A stretch of DNA of 64,000 nt from Planctomycetota bacterium (lineage in GTDB: Bacteria; Planctomycetota; UBA1135; JACQFD01): positions 1-64,000 of the forward strand of contig JAEUHX010000054.1 in the NCBI GenBank assembly GCA_016792805.1, given 5' to 3'. Positions 40,968 through 49,626 of the stretch are shown here, piece by piece. Within the stretch, counting starts at the first letter, position 1, and each line of letters opens with the position of its first letter. A program made the translations under genes and the position numbers. The notes under the pieces are model-generated. The model worked only from the letters and a program-made list of their open reading frames with translations. It was not told the DNA's origin and did no database searches.

Positions 40968-41888
40968 GTGGAACTCCATCGCTGGCTCGCCGGTCGAAGG
41001 CCCCATCGACCCGATGTGCTCCTCGGCATGGGGGACGACTGCGCCGTGGTCCGCGCCGATGCCGATGGCCCTTGGGTTCTGAAGGTCGATCCGACTCTAG
41101 AAGGGCAACATTTCGAGGTGGGGAGCCGAGATGCCCTCGCCATTGCTCGGAAGGCAGTCCACCGCCCGGCTTCCGATCTCGCGGCCTTGGCGGCGCAACC
41201 ATGCTTTGCGTTGCTCTCGCTCGAGGTTCCGCGCGGGACTCCCCCGAGCTGGATCCGCCAGCTCATTCGCGGTGTGGAGACCGCATGCCGGCGGCTCGGC
41301 GGCGAGCTCGTTGGAGGACACACCGCCTCTTCGGCGCCGCGCCTGGCGCTCCATGTCACATGGGTGGGCCGGTCGGTCCTCCGGCGCCCTTGGTCTCGCC
41401 GACGCGCGCGGCCGGGCGACCTGCTCCTCGCCACGGGTGCCTTCGGAGGGTCGCGTCTCGGCAAGCACAGGCGGTTTCAGCCGCGCATCCGCGAGGCCCT
41501 CGCGCTGGCGGCGAGCGGAGAGCCGGTTCACGCCGCTGTCGACGTTTCCGACGGGCTTGCTCTCGATGCGGGGCGACTCGCCGCCGCTTCCCATCTGCGC
41601 CTTGTGCTCGAGGCGGGGGAGATCCCGATCGCGCCCGCCGCCCGACGGCTTGCGCAGCGAACCGGCGAGCACCCCCTTTCCCATGCGCTCTCCGACGGTG
41701 AAGATTACGAGCTGCTCCTCGCCACTCCTCCGAGGTCCCTCCCGGGGCTTCTGCGGACGGCGAAGAGACACCGATTTGTGCTCTCTCGCCTCGGGCGATT
41801 CGAGCACGGCTCGGGCGTGTACCTCGCAGACGAGGCGGGTGCGTTGGCTCCCGTTGAACCGCGAGGATATGTGCAACGCTTTGTGTGA
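40968..41888 (+). CDS. thiL: Thiamine-monophosphate kinase
   Basis: 306 aa from the GTG at 40968, with GAGG about 11 nt upstream; the longer upstream frame would overlap the divergent pseudopilin start. ThiL motifs: LGMGDDCAVV near residue 20, the VGGHTASS region, AVDVSDGLALDAGRLA near 190 and SDGEDYELLLATP near 243. It phosphorylates thiamine monophosphate to thiamine diphosphate with ATP. The stop overlaps the GTG of tsaE (GTGA). Confidence 0.9.
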   Translation: MELHRWLAGRRPHRPDVLLGMGDDCAVVRADADGPWVLKVDPTLEGQHFEVGSRDALAIARKAVHRPASDLAALAAQPCFALLSLEVPRGTPPSWIRQLIRGVETACRRLGGELVGGHTASSAPRLALHVTWVGRSVLRRPWSRRRARPGDLLLATGAFGGSRLGKHRRFQPRIREALALAASGEPVHAAVDVSDGLALDAGRLAAASHLRLVLEAGEIPIAPAARRLAQRTGEHPLSHALSDGEDYELLLATPPRSLPGLLRTAKRHRFVLSRLGRFEHGSGVYLADEAGALAPVEPRGYVQRFV

Positions 41889-42457
41889 TTCACTTCACCG
41901 CGCGGATTTCCCATCCGTGCCACCCTGGTTCCGCTCCCGTGATCCTCAGCCGCTCTCCCCGAACAACCGAAGCGCTTGCGCTGCACTTGGCGCATGTGCT
42001 CGCGCCGGGAGATGTGATCACGCTCACGGGCGAGCTCGGCTCCGGGAAGACCACATTTGTACGCGGCATCGCGCGCGGCCTCGGCTATTCGGGGCGCGTC
42101 CAGTCGCCGACGTACACGTTGGCTGCTCACTATCCGACGGAGCCGCCGCTCGAGCATTTTGATGCATATCTCGGAGAGAAGGAGCAAACCTTCCTCGCAG
42201 AGGGCGGGGCGGAGCTCCTTGGCGGCGAGGGAATCGCGCTCGTGGAGTGGCCAGAGCGGATCCGCCGGTTCCTTCCCGAGGATCTGTTGGAAATCACTTT
42301 TACCCAGGGCGAAAGCGAAGAGGAGCGGATTCTCGACGCCATCGGAACGGGGCCGCGCGGCCGCGAGCTCGCAGCGGTGCTCCACTCGCTCGCCGCAGCC
42401 ATGGAATCGCAAGGCCTGCTCGTCGCTGCGACGGCGGGGGAGGATCGCTCGCGATGA
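41885..42457 (+). CDS. tsaE: tRNA threonylcarbamoyladenosine biosynthesis ATPase TsaE
   Basis: 190 aa. Walker A GELGSGKTTFVRG near residue 49, then SPTYTLAAHY near 74, HFDAYLG and ALVEWPERIRR, the standard TsaE pattern; the family size is about 150, and the C-terminal ~35 residues are extra. It supports TsaC/TsaD/TsaB in making t6A at position 37 of ANN-decoding tRNAs. A later start at GTG 41939 is possible. Its 3' end overlaps the sigma gene (ATGA). Confidence 0.9.
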   Translation: MIHFTARISHPCHPGSAPVILSRSPRTTEALALHLAHVLAPGDVITLTGELGSGKTTFVRGIARGLGYSGRVQSPTYTLAAHYPTEPPLEHFDAYLGEKEQTFLAEGGAELLGGEGIALVEWPERIRRFLPEDLLEITFTQGESEEERILDAIGTGPRGRELAAVLHSLAAAMESQGLLVAATAGEDRSR

Positions 42458-43092
42458 GCTTCCTCGATCGGTGGCTCGGCCGGCGGGAGGAGAAGCTCCC
42501 GGCAGCGGCCCCTGCGAGCGAAACTGACCCGCTCGACCGGTTTCGAGCCGGCGAGGAAGGTGCCTTCGAGGAACTCATGGATGGGTTCGCTCCCAGTGTG
42601 GTGCGGCTCTTCCGGCGGCACGGAGTCGATTCCTCGACGGCTGAAGACCTTGCCCAGGAAGTTTTTGTGCGATTGCTTCGCACTCGGGCGCACTACGAGG
42701 GGCGCGGGAAGCTACAGGTTTATCTGTATCGAATCGCCCGCAATGTCTGGCGCGATTGGCAGCGCGCCACGGCGACGCGCCCCGTGGCTCGATCCCTCGA
42801 TGCACCGCCGAGCGCGAGCGAGGTGTCGCTGGCGCGGATGCTGGCGCATCCGGCCGTCGGGCCTGCGGAGGCATTGGCCAGCTCCGACGCCTCGCGCGCC
42901 ATGGCTCGCCTCATGTTGCGCCTCTCCGAGGGCGAGAGGCTCGTGCTCGAGCTGGCGCTCTTCGAGAGCCTGCCGTACGCCGAGATCTCCGAGGCGCTCG
43001 GGATCCCCGAAGGAACTGTGAAGTCTCGTGTGTTCCATGCGCTCCGCAAGCTGCGCGTCTGGAGCTCGGGAGCCGAGGAGGTGCGCCGATGA
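42454..43092 (+). CDS. ECF-type RNA polymerase sigma factor
   Basis: 212 aa. Region 2: GVDSSTAEDLAQEVFVRLLRT and YLYRIARNVWRDWQRA at about 60-105. Region 4: LSEGERLVLELALFESLPYAEISEALGIPEGTVKSRVF at about 155-190. The ATG at 42454 overlaps tsaE's stop. The next gene, coupled by ATGA, looks like its anti-sigma factor, so regulation is probably by membrane-bound sequestration. Confidence 0.9.
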   Translation: MSFLDRWLGRREEKLPAAAPASETDPLDRFRAGEEGAFEELMDGFAPSVVRLFRRHGVDSSTAEDLAQEVFVRLLRTRAHYEGRGKLQVYLYRIARNVWRDWQRATATRPVARSLDAPPSASEVSLARMLAHPAVGPAEALASSDASRAMARLMLRLSEGERLVLELALFESLPYAEISEALGIPEGTVKSRVFHALRKLRVWSSGAEEVRR

Positions 43093-44312
43093 GCGACGCG
43101 TTCGGGCGCAACGGATGTGCACAATTTGCCGAATGGCACGATCGCTATGCGATCGGGGTCGCCACGGAAGTGGAGCCTCGGTCGATGGAGATCGAATTGT
43201 ATGAAGCACATTTGCGGATCTGCGCGCTGTGCCGTGCGAAGGCCTCGGAGGCTGGCGAGTGGGTGAGCGCGCTGCGCGCCGCCGATCGCCGCCTCGGCAC
43301 ACCCTCGCGGCGATTCCGGGAGCGGCTCGCGGCTCGACTGGAGGGTGAGGCCGTTTCGCTGCGCAATCCGGAGGCGAAGAGCCCTGCGCCCGACGGCCCC
43401 CGGACGAACGCGCCCACGACGAAGCCACAGAAACCTCTGGAGACTTCGATGCGTCCACATCGGAGTCTCCCGGCGCGGCAAGGTGCTCGCCGTGTCAAGC
43501 GGTGGAGCTGGGGTCCTGTCGGAATTGTGGTTGGGCTCGTGGTCGGTTCGTTCTTCGCCCGGGGCGTGTTCCTCCCGCAGCCCGGCGTGGCCGTCGAACG
43601 CAGCGCACCGGACGTGCGCACGGACCGTATCGCGGCTCCCGCCGTCTCCAGGGTTTCCCCTCCGGAGACCGAGCCGCCGAGTCCAATATTATTGGCTTCT
43701 CAGCTGACGCGATTGCGTACCGAGGCGATCCAACCCGGGTTTCTGCAGAAGGACCCGGTCGCCACCGCTTGGTGGCTCGTCGCGGAAGCGCGCGCCGCAA
43801 CGATCGATGGGATTCCCGCCCCCGATCCGGAGCTCATCCGCGAGGCCCAGCTTGCGATCTCGCGTGCCAGCTACGCGTCGAGCTACGGGCGCGACATTGC
43901 CGTCCTCGGAATTGTGGAGAGTTCTCAGGCGCTCGGCGTCGGCGACCTGTCGCAAGATGTCCGCCGAGTGCTTGCTTGTTCGGCCACCGACCGCGTCGAG
44001 ATGCGGGCGGCGGGGTATGGCGATTCACGGGGACGAGCCCGAGGTCAGGTCGATGCCCGGGACCGGGTTCCGGTGCCCGCGCAGGCTCCGCCTGCGATCG
44101 CAGCGCTCTCAGAACCTTCGAGGACGAGCCATTTCGTGCGCGACGCGCTGCGATGCCTCACCAGCGAGCCGCATCCGACCTCGGAGTCGCAGACGCACGA
44201 GCTTCTGGCTCTCTGCGCGCGCACTTGGCCGGCGCAGACGCCGGATGCGGCCTCGGGCGATCCGCGCGGTGAGGCCCTGCGCGCCCTCGCGATGGCTTCG
44301 CTTCTGCGCTAA
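43089..44312 (+). CDS. Probable membrane-anchored anti-sigma factor with zinc-finger N-terminus
   Basis: 407 aa. The N-terminal segment has the zf-HC2-like pattern EAHLRICALCRAKASE (H-x3-C-x2-C), which in anti-sigma factors binds the ECF sigma. A basic linker is followed by a single helix at about 142-162 (VGIVVGLVVGSFFARGVFL) and a large predicted periplasmic domain rich in Ala, Asp and Arg of unknown fold. The gene order (sigma, then this) and coupling support the assignment; the periplasmic sensor role is inferred. Confidence 0.7.
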   Translation: MSDAFGRNGCAQFAEWHDRYAIGVATEVEPRSMEIELYEAHLRICALCRAKASEAGEWVSALRAADRRLGTPSRRFRERLAARLEGEAVSLRNPEAKSPAPDGPRTNAPTTKPQKPLETSMRPHRSLPARQGARRVKRWSWGPVGIVVGLVVGSFFARGVFLPQPGVAVERSAPDVRTDRIAAPAVSRVSPPETEPPSPILLASQLTRLRTEAIQPGFLQKDPVATAWWLVAEARAATIDGIPAPDPELIREAQLAISRASYASSYGRDIAVLGIVESSQALGVGDLSQDVRRVLACSATDRVEMRAAGYGDSRGRARGQVDARDRVPVPAQAPPAIAALSEPSRTSHFVRDALRCLTSEPHPTSESQTHELLALCARTWPAQTPDAASGDPRGEALRALAMASLLR

Positions 44313-44331
44313 CCGGCGGGGGTTCTCCGCG

Positions 44332-45072
44332 GTGCGCATGATCGTCGCTGGGCTGCTGCTGGTCGCGGGGTGCCGCGCCGCCGCTTCGACGCGTTCGGGG
44401 AACCCTCGCGAACCCGAAGTGCTCCAGATCGGTGCTTCGGAGAAAACAACAAAAACGGAGGCGCTCCCCACGCGGCACTGGACCGAGTTCGGCGCGACAA
44501 CGCTGGCCCGCGCCGACGGTGCATTCGTGGGGCGCGTGAGGCGCATCACAACGCTCTCCGGCAGCCCGGCGCTGGCAACGATCGACGTCGATCATTGGGT
44601 GCTCCTGAGCGATGAGATCCTCGCCACCGGCCAACGCAACGCCGTGGTTGTGAGTTCGCCGGCCGGAACGCTCCAGGAATCCCCCGAGCCCGCAATCTTC
44701 TTCCTCGAACGCGCCGCCAGCGACGCTGCCGTTCGGCCGCTTCTTGCGGCGTGGAAGGGAAGCCCTGAGCTGATTTCTGGGATTGAGAAGCTCGTACTGG
44801 AGCTCGACCGAGCGTCTCGACTGGAGGATCCCGAGCAAAGGAAGCGCGGACAGGCGGGCGTCCTCCTGGCCCATCTCACCTCGCCGTTTGACTCGCTTCG
44901 ACGCCTTGCGATGCGCGAGTGCCGCGCGAGCCTCGACCGGCATGCGCCGCTTTTTCGCACGGAGGACGCGGACCAGCTGAAGAAACTCGCGTCGCAGCAG
45001 GACGACCCCGCTTGGGCCGCGGCACTCCGAGATCTTGCTCAGTCGATGGCCCTCGCCGCTCGCGGGAGCTGA
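44332..45072 (+). CDS. Predicted lipoprotein of unknown function
   Basis: 246 aa. The GTG at 44332 gives MRMIVAGLLLVAGC, a short signal ending in a lipobox with Cys14; the ATG at 44338 would drop the only basic residue. The mature protein has no recognised domain; features are AIFFLERAASDA and a helical second half with one conserved-looking LKKLASQQDDPAW. It lies between the anti-sigma candidate and the TolC-like gene and could be part of their export/stress cluster. Confidence 0.6.
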   Translation: MRMIVAGLLLVAGCRAAASTRSGNPREPEVLQIGASEKTTKTEALPTRHWTEFGATTLARADGAFVGRVRRITTLSGSPALATIDVDHWVLLSDEILATGQRNAVVVSSPAGTLQESPEPAIFFLERAASDAAVRPLLAAWKGSPELISGIEKLVLELDRASRLEDPEQRKRGQAGVLLAHLTSPFDSLRRLAMRECRASLDRHAPLFRTEDADQLKKLASQQDDPAWAAALRDLAQSMALAARGS

Positions 45073-45142
45073 GGATCGGGGAAGCCTCCGAAGACCGAGA
45101 GTTCGGTAGTCTGCTTCCTCGCAACGGGCCGTCCATCTCTCC

Positions 45143-46675
45143 GTGATCTCGACTGCCATCTACTCGCTATCGCTCTGCAGCGCTGCGGCCGGCGTGCTGC
45201 AGGCTCCGAGCAATGCGGCGCCCGCAGCACCCGAGAGCGCACGCGCAGAACCCACGGGCGCCCCGCAGCGGACGGAGCGCGTCGTCGATCTCACGATCGA
45301 GGAGGCCGTGCGCAGTGCTCTTACTTATAACCCCGGGCTGGCGGCGGCGACGCTCACGGCGGAATCCACAGAAGCACAAATCGACGTCGCCCTCGGAGCA
45401 TTTGAGCCCGTTCTCTTCGCAACTCCCCGTGTGAGCGACAGCACGACACCTTCGGCGAGCCAGCTCGCAGGTGCGCAGAACCTCGAGCGCAACATTCTTC
45501 ATTTGGATACGGGAATTCGGCAGGCGCTCCCGACGGGCGGTTCCTATTCATTAACTTTCCAGACGGATAACGAGCGAACGAACAATAGCTTCCAGCTTCT
45601 GAATCCGCAGACGTTCTCAACTTTCTCGATCAGCTTCACGCAGCCGCTGCTTCGAAACGCCTGGACAGGGATCGGCCGCATCCCGCAGGCTCAGGCCGAG
45701 AATGCGCGCGACCAGGCGGCTGCCGACCGCGAGAGGCAGAAACTCGACCTGATCCAGCAGGTCTACAACGCATATTGGGATCTCGTGTTTACCTTTGCCG
45801 ACCGCGATGTTCGTCGGCAGTCGCTCGCGCTCGCGGAGAGGCTCCTCGAGATCAACCGCAAGAAGGTGGAGCAGGGCCTTCTCGCAGAAGTGGAGATCTA
45901 TCAGGCCCAAGCCGACGTGGCGACGCGCCGTGAGGCGCTGCTCACGGCCGAGAATACAATTCGTGCCGCGGAAGACGCACTGAAGCAGCTTTTGTTTCCC
46001 TTTGACCGGCGCTCGGAGTGGAGCCTGCGACTGCGACCGACGAGCTTGCCGCCGGCAATCGGAAGCGTTGTCGTTCCGGCATGGCAGGATGCTGTGGAGA
46101 CCGCACTCGCCGCGCGCCCCGATCTGGAGCGCCAGCGCATCGCGATTCGGAATCTTGAGCTTGACGTGGAGCGGGCGCGCAGCGGCGTTCTGCCGAGGCT
46201 CGATTTTGTTGCAACCGCAGGCGACGCCGCCCTCGCCGCCCGAGCTGACCAGACCATTCGCGACTTAATTGAAGTGCGATATCCCAACTATTCGTTCGCC
46301 GTGACCGCGGAGGTGCCGCTCGGGAATCTGGCAGCGAGAGCGACGGAGCGCCGCACGCTGCTCGATGCCTCGGCCGCTCGCCAGCAGCTTCGATCCCTCG
46401 AGCTTCAGGTTGTGCGCGAAGTGCGCGATGCGGTGCGGCAAGTCGCCTATGGTGAAGAGAAGGTGGCCGCCGCAACGAGGTCGCGCGAGTTCGCCGAGAA
46501 GCAGCTCCGAGCCGAGGAGCTGCGTTTCGAGCAGGGATTATCGACGAATTTTGAGGTTCTCTCCCTGCAGCGAGATCTCGCCCAGGCTCAAACAAACGAG
46601 CAGCGGGCGATTCTCGACTACGCCAAAGCGGCCATCGCTCTCGACCGCTCGAAGGGGACACTGCTCGCACCGTAG
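45143..46675 (+). CDS. TolC-family outer membrane efflux protein
   Basis: 510 aa. The N-terminus has a short hydrophobic leader and an Ala/Pro linker. The TolC-type tandem follows: IEEAVRSALTYNPGLAAAT, long helical hairpins (QAQAENARDQAAADRERQKLD), beta segments with aromatic residues (SYSLTFQTDNER, FSTFSISFTQPLLRNAW), and the second repeat with VRDAVRQVAYGEEK. It should form a trimeric outer-membrane duct for a partner exporter; no ABC, MFP or RND gene is adjacent. The start GTG 45143 is preceded by no clear Shine-Dalgarno. Its stop lies in the loop of the first repeat hairpin at 46663. Confidence 0.85.
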   Translation: MISTAIYSLSLCSAAAGVLQAPSNAAPAAPESARAEPTGAPQRTERVVDLTIEEAVRSALTYNPGLAAATLTAESTEAQIDVALGAFEPVLFATPRVSDSTTPSASQLAGAQNLERNILHLDTGIRQALPTGGSYSLTFQTDNERTNNSFQLLNPQTFSTFSISFTQPLLRNAWTGIGRIPQAQAENARDQAAADRERQKLDLIQQVYNAYWDLVFTFADRDVRRQSLALAERLLEINRKKVEQGLLAEVEIYQAQADVATRREALLTAENTIRAAEDALKQLLFPFDRRSEWSLRLRPTSLPPAIGSVVVPAWQDAVETALAARPDLERQRIAIRNLELDVERARSGVLPRLDFVATAGDAALAARADQTIRDLIEVRYPNYSFAVTAEVPLGNLAARATERRTLLDASAARQQLRSLELQVVREVRDAVRQVAYGEEKVAAATRSREFAEKQLRAEELRFEQGLSTNFEVLSLQRDLAQAQTNEQRAILDYAKAAIALDRSKGTLLAP

Positions 46676-46750
46676 GTGCGAGCCCCAGAACCACCGCTCG
46701 CACCGTACGTGCGAGCCCCAGAACCACCGCTCGCGCCGCAGGCGCTGTGC
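46663..46750. terminator. Tandem 33-bp hairpin repeat between convergent tolC-like and dus genes
   Basis: Two full units start GCTCGCACCGTA(G/C)GTGCGAG and continue CCCCAGAACCACC (46663-46695, 46696-46728), then a partial third (GCTCGCGCC-GCA-GGCGCTGTGC). Each unit contains an 8-9-bp stem with a 3-5-nt loop. The TAG stop of the TolC-like gene is in the first loop. No T-runs are present, so the role as a bidirectional terminator or RNA-protecting element is inferred. Confidence 0.6.
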
Positions 46751-46752
46751 AC

Positions 46753-47820
46753 TTATCCGCCGCCCGGCTCCGGCAGTGGAAGCGGCCCGCCGGCAGGGGG
46801 CTCCACCGGCGATGGAGGCAGATCCCCATCGTAGTGCAGATGTGTGCGAACAAGGCCGATGAGGTCGGCACGCGAGCAGACTCGCACGCATCCTTCGCGA
46901 AAGCGCGCTCCTCCGGGCAGCCCATGGGAGAAGTCGCTTGCGAGCCGCCGCATGATGCGCATGGCGGTTCCCTCGCCGTAGAGCGTCACCACGCCCTCCA
47001 TGAGCTCGAGGACGAGCCGTCCCACCTCCGAAATTTCGGGGGCCGGCGGCGGCGACTCGCCGCGGAGCACCGCGCGGATTTGTGCGAACACCCACGGGCG
47101 TCCGAGTGCGCCGCGTCCGATGGCGATGCCATCGACGCCAGCCTGGGCGAGCATGTCTTCCGCTTCGGAGGGAGAGTTTACATCTCCGTTTCCAAAGACA
47201 GGAATCCTCACGGCAGTTTTGACCTCACCAATGAGCCGACGATCCGCGCGCCCTGAATAGAGCTGTTGGCGTGTCCTTCCGTGGACCGTGAGGCCTGCGA
47301 CTCCCGCGGACTCGAGAGCGCGCGCCATCTCCGGCGCGTTGCGGCGCGAGTCGTCGAGCCCAGCACGAATCTTGACTGTCACAGGGATCGGGCTGGCTTG
47401 AACCATGCGCTCGATCATTTTTGAGGTTTGGGCGGGATCCGACATCAATGCACATCCGGCTCCGCCGGACGTGATCTTCGGAACTGGGCAGCCCATGTTT
47501 ACATCGACGATGTCAAAGCCGAGGTCGGCCACAATACGCGCCGCCTCGGAGAGATCGCGGGCATCGGCGCCGAAGAGCTGTGCCGCGACCGGCTTCTCGC
47601 TCGGGTCTCGATCGAGGAGCCGGCGCGTCTTCTCATTCCCCGAAGCAAGAGCCTTGGCGCTCACCATCTCGGTGGTCGTGAGAGAAGCACCGTAGCGACG
47701 CGCAATCACCCGGTAGGCGAGGTTTGAGAATCCTGCCATCGGAGCGAGCGCAAGTGGCCCCGGCACGCGCACCGACCCGACTTGGACGGCGTCGCCGGAT
47801 CGGGTGACCGAGGAGGGCAT
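46753..47820 (-). CDS. dus: tRNA-dihydrouridine synthase
   Basis: 355 aa from the ATG at 47820. FMN-barrel signatures: LALAPMAGFSNLAYR near residue 22, AAQLFGAD, VDVNMGCPVPKITSGGAGCALM with the catalytic Cys near 107, VTVKIRAGLDD, GLTVHGRTRQQLYSG near 176, and VFGNGDVNS, GIAIGRGALGRPW. It reduces specific uridines in tRNA with NADPH and FMN. Subtype (DusA, B or C) is not resolved; DusB is the usual type when only one is present. It is convergent with the TolC-like gene and divergent from the HEAT lipoprotein. Confidence 0.92.
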   Translation of the reverse strand: MPSSVTRSGDAVQVGSVRVPGPLALAPMAGFSNLAYRVIARRYGASLTTTEMVSAKALASGNEKTRRLLDRDPSEKPVAAQLFGADARDLSEAARIVADLGFDIVDVNMGCPVPKITSGGAGCALMSDPAQTSKMIERMVQASPIPVTVKIRAGLDDSRRNAPEMARALESAGVAGLTVHGRTRQQLYSGRADRRLIGEVKTAVRIPVFGNGDVNSPSEAEDMLAQAGVDGIAIGRGALGRPWVFAQIRAVLRGESPPPAPEISEVGRLVLELMEGVVTLYGEGTAMRIMRRLASDFSHGLPGGARFREGCVRVCSRADLIGLVRTHLHYDGDLPPSPVEPPAGGPLPLPEPGGG

Positions 47821-47896
47821 GGGGTTCGCTAGGGGGGACGTCACGATCGCTGCTCCGCACGGTGAATCGCCGCCGGCAGCGGATAAGTCTAGACGC

Positions 47897-49561
47897 ATGC
47901 TCGAACTCCTCCGCCCCCTGCGATGGTTGCCCGCTGCCTGGGCCGTGGGGTGCTGCCTGTGCGCCTGCGGATCGGGGAGCAGTTCGTCGGCGACGGCGGA
48001 ACTTCCCTCGCAGCCCCATTCAACCGACCCGACGCTCCCCGACACGCTCTCGAGCGTTCCGGAGAAGCCTGAACTCTACGATGCCGACACGTCCGACCTG
48101 CTCCCGCGCTACGCGGGGAAGCTCGTCGCGGGAAGTCGTTATGGGAGGCAGTTCGCCACACAGCGCCTTGCCGAGATGCGCGATCGCGCGGTTCCTGAGG
48201 TCGTGCGGGTGCTCAAAAAGGTCGGTCGCGACCCCTTCTCCTTCGGCGCCGCGGTGAATGCCTGCGAGACGCTTCAGCTCTTGGGTGTTTCCCATCCGGA
48301 GGCGGTTGCCGCCCTTTGCGAAACGCTCCGCCACGAATCGGGGACTGCGCGCACGTCCGCCGCCAAGGCGCTCGGAGCGCTGCGAGCGCCCGAGGCCTTT
48401 GAGCCGCTTCAGGCGGCCTTCCTACAGACCGATGCGATCGAGCGCGTTTCGCACCTTCGCGCCATCGGTTCCCTTCGCACTTCCGAGGTTGATCCGTTTT
48501 TGGTGCAAATCCTCGAGGGGAGCCAGTGGTCGCTCGCCGTTCGTTCGGCGGCTGCGGAAGCCCTTGCGGCGCGTCCGCGCGAAACCGCGGAGAAACAGTG
48601 GCGAGCGCTCGCCGAATCTCCGCCGCCCGTCGGACACATCATGAAGATTGCGCTGGCGGCGACTGGGGACGCGGAGTCGGTACAGTTCGCGCGGATGATG
48701 TCCAATCAGTACGGCAACCCGATGTGCTTGCCGGCAACAGTCACATTGGCTAAGTCGGGAGACCTCGAACCGGCGCTCGCCGCGCTCCGCGAGAAAGATT
48801 CGGAAGTTCGGCTCAAGCTCGGATTATTTGCTTTGCGAGAAGTGATCACGGCGAAGCCGCCCATCCCGTACTCAAGGCCGACGGTGGCGGCAGCGCTCGT
48901 CGCTCGCAACGAGGATCCGGATCTTACTGTTCGCATTGAGGCCCTCCGATGTCTGCGGATTCTTGGGGAGCCGCTTCCCGTCGACGCGGATCTCGCGGAT
49001 CTCATGCATGCGGATCCGGCGCGGGTTTCGCGCGCGCTCGAGGTCGTGACGGATCATCAAGTGGCTGAACCGCGTGCGGTTCCAATCTTACTCAAGCGTC
49101 TCCACGAGGCGCCTCTTCAAGGCAAGCGCGGATTTGTGCAAGCGCTCGGGCGGCTGCGCAGTGGAGATGCGGCCCGGGAGCTCGCTCGGTACTTGGCAGG
49201 TCCGCACGACGTCGTCGATGGCATCGCCTTCTCCGACTATGTGGCGCTTCAACTGGCAAACCTCGGGGAAGCCGGGGCCCAGGCGCTCTGCGAGGCGCTG
49301 GAGCTCGAGAAGTCGCCGACGCGGCGGCTCGGTCTCGTCCAGGCGCTTTCGGGCTCGTCGAGCTCCAAGGCACTCGACGCCCTCGAGCGCGTCGCGCAGA
49401 CAATGGAGGGAGAGCACCGTGAGGTTCGCGCCGCCGCAATTCGGGGAATTCCGGCGCTGGCCGGAGACCGTGGCGCGAAGCTCCTGAAGCGCATGCTCTC
49501 AGTAGAGACCGACCTCGCCATCCGGCGATTGCTGAATGCCACTCTTCACGATCTGTATTGA
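47897..49561 (+). CDS. HEAT-repeat lipoprotein
   Basis: 554 aa. From the ATG at 47897 the N-terminus has a hydrophobic stretch ending LCAC-GSGSSSS, a plausible lipobox. The body consists of many 30-35-residue helical repeats of HEAT type (RTSAAKALGALRAPEAFEPL, VRSAAAEALAARP, LTVRIEALRCLRILG, EVRAAAIRGIPALAGD). Such solenoids serve as scaffolds; no enzymatic motif is present. Likely outer-membrane or periplasmic. A second HEAT protein is at 62339-64000, not closely similar. Confidence 0.8.
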   Translation: MLELLRPLRWLPAAWAVGCCLCACGSGSSSSATAELPSQPHSTDPTLPDTLSSVPEKPELYDADTSDLLPRYAGKLVAGSRYGRQFATQRLAEMRDRAVPEVVRVLKKVGRDPFSFGAAVNACETLQLLGVSHPEAVAALCETLRHESGTARTSAAKALGALRAPEAFEPLQAAFLQTDAIERVSHLRAIGSLRTSEVDPFLVQILEGSQWSLAVRSAAAEALAARPRETAEKQWRALAESPPPVGHIMKIALAATGDAESVQFARMMSNQYGNPMCLPATVTLAKSGDLEPALAALREKDSEVRLKLGLFALREVITAKPPIPYSRPTVAAALVARNEDPDLTVRIEALRCLRILGEPLPVDADLADLMHADPARVSRALEVVTDHQVAEPRAVPILLKRLHEAPLQGKRGFVQALGRLRSGDAARELARYLAGPHDVVDGIAFSDYVALQLANLGEAGAQALCEALELEKSPTRRLGLVQALSGSSSSKALDALERVAQTMEGEHREVRAAAIRGIPALAGDRGAKLLKRMLSVETDLAIRRLLNATLHDLY

Positions 49562-49626
49562 TTTTTGTGCCCGTTCAGGAGCACGGCTGGAGCTCGCGGT
49601 CGCGGATGCTCTCGTTGCGCAAGTGA

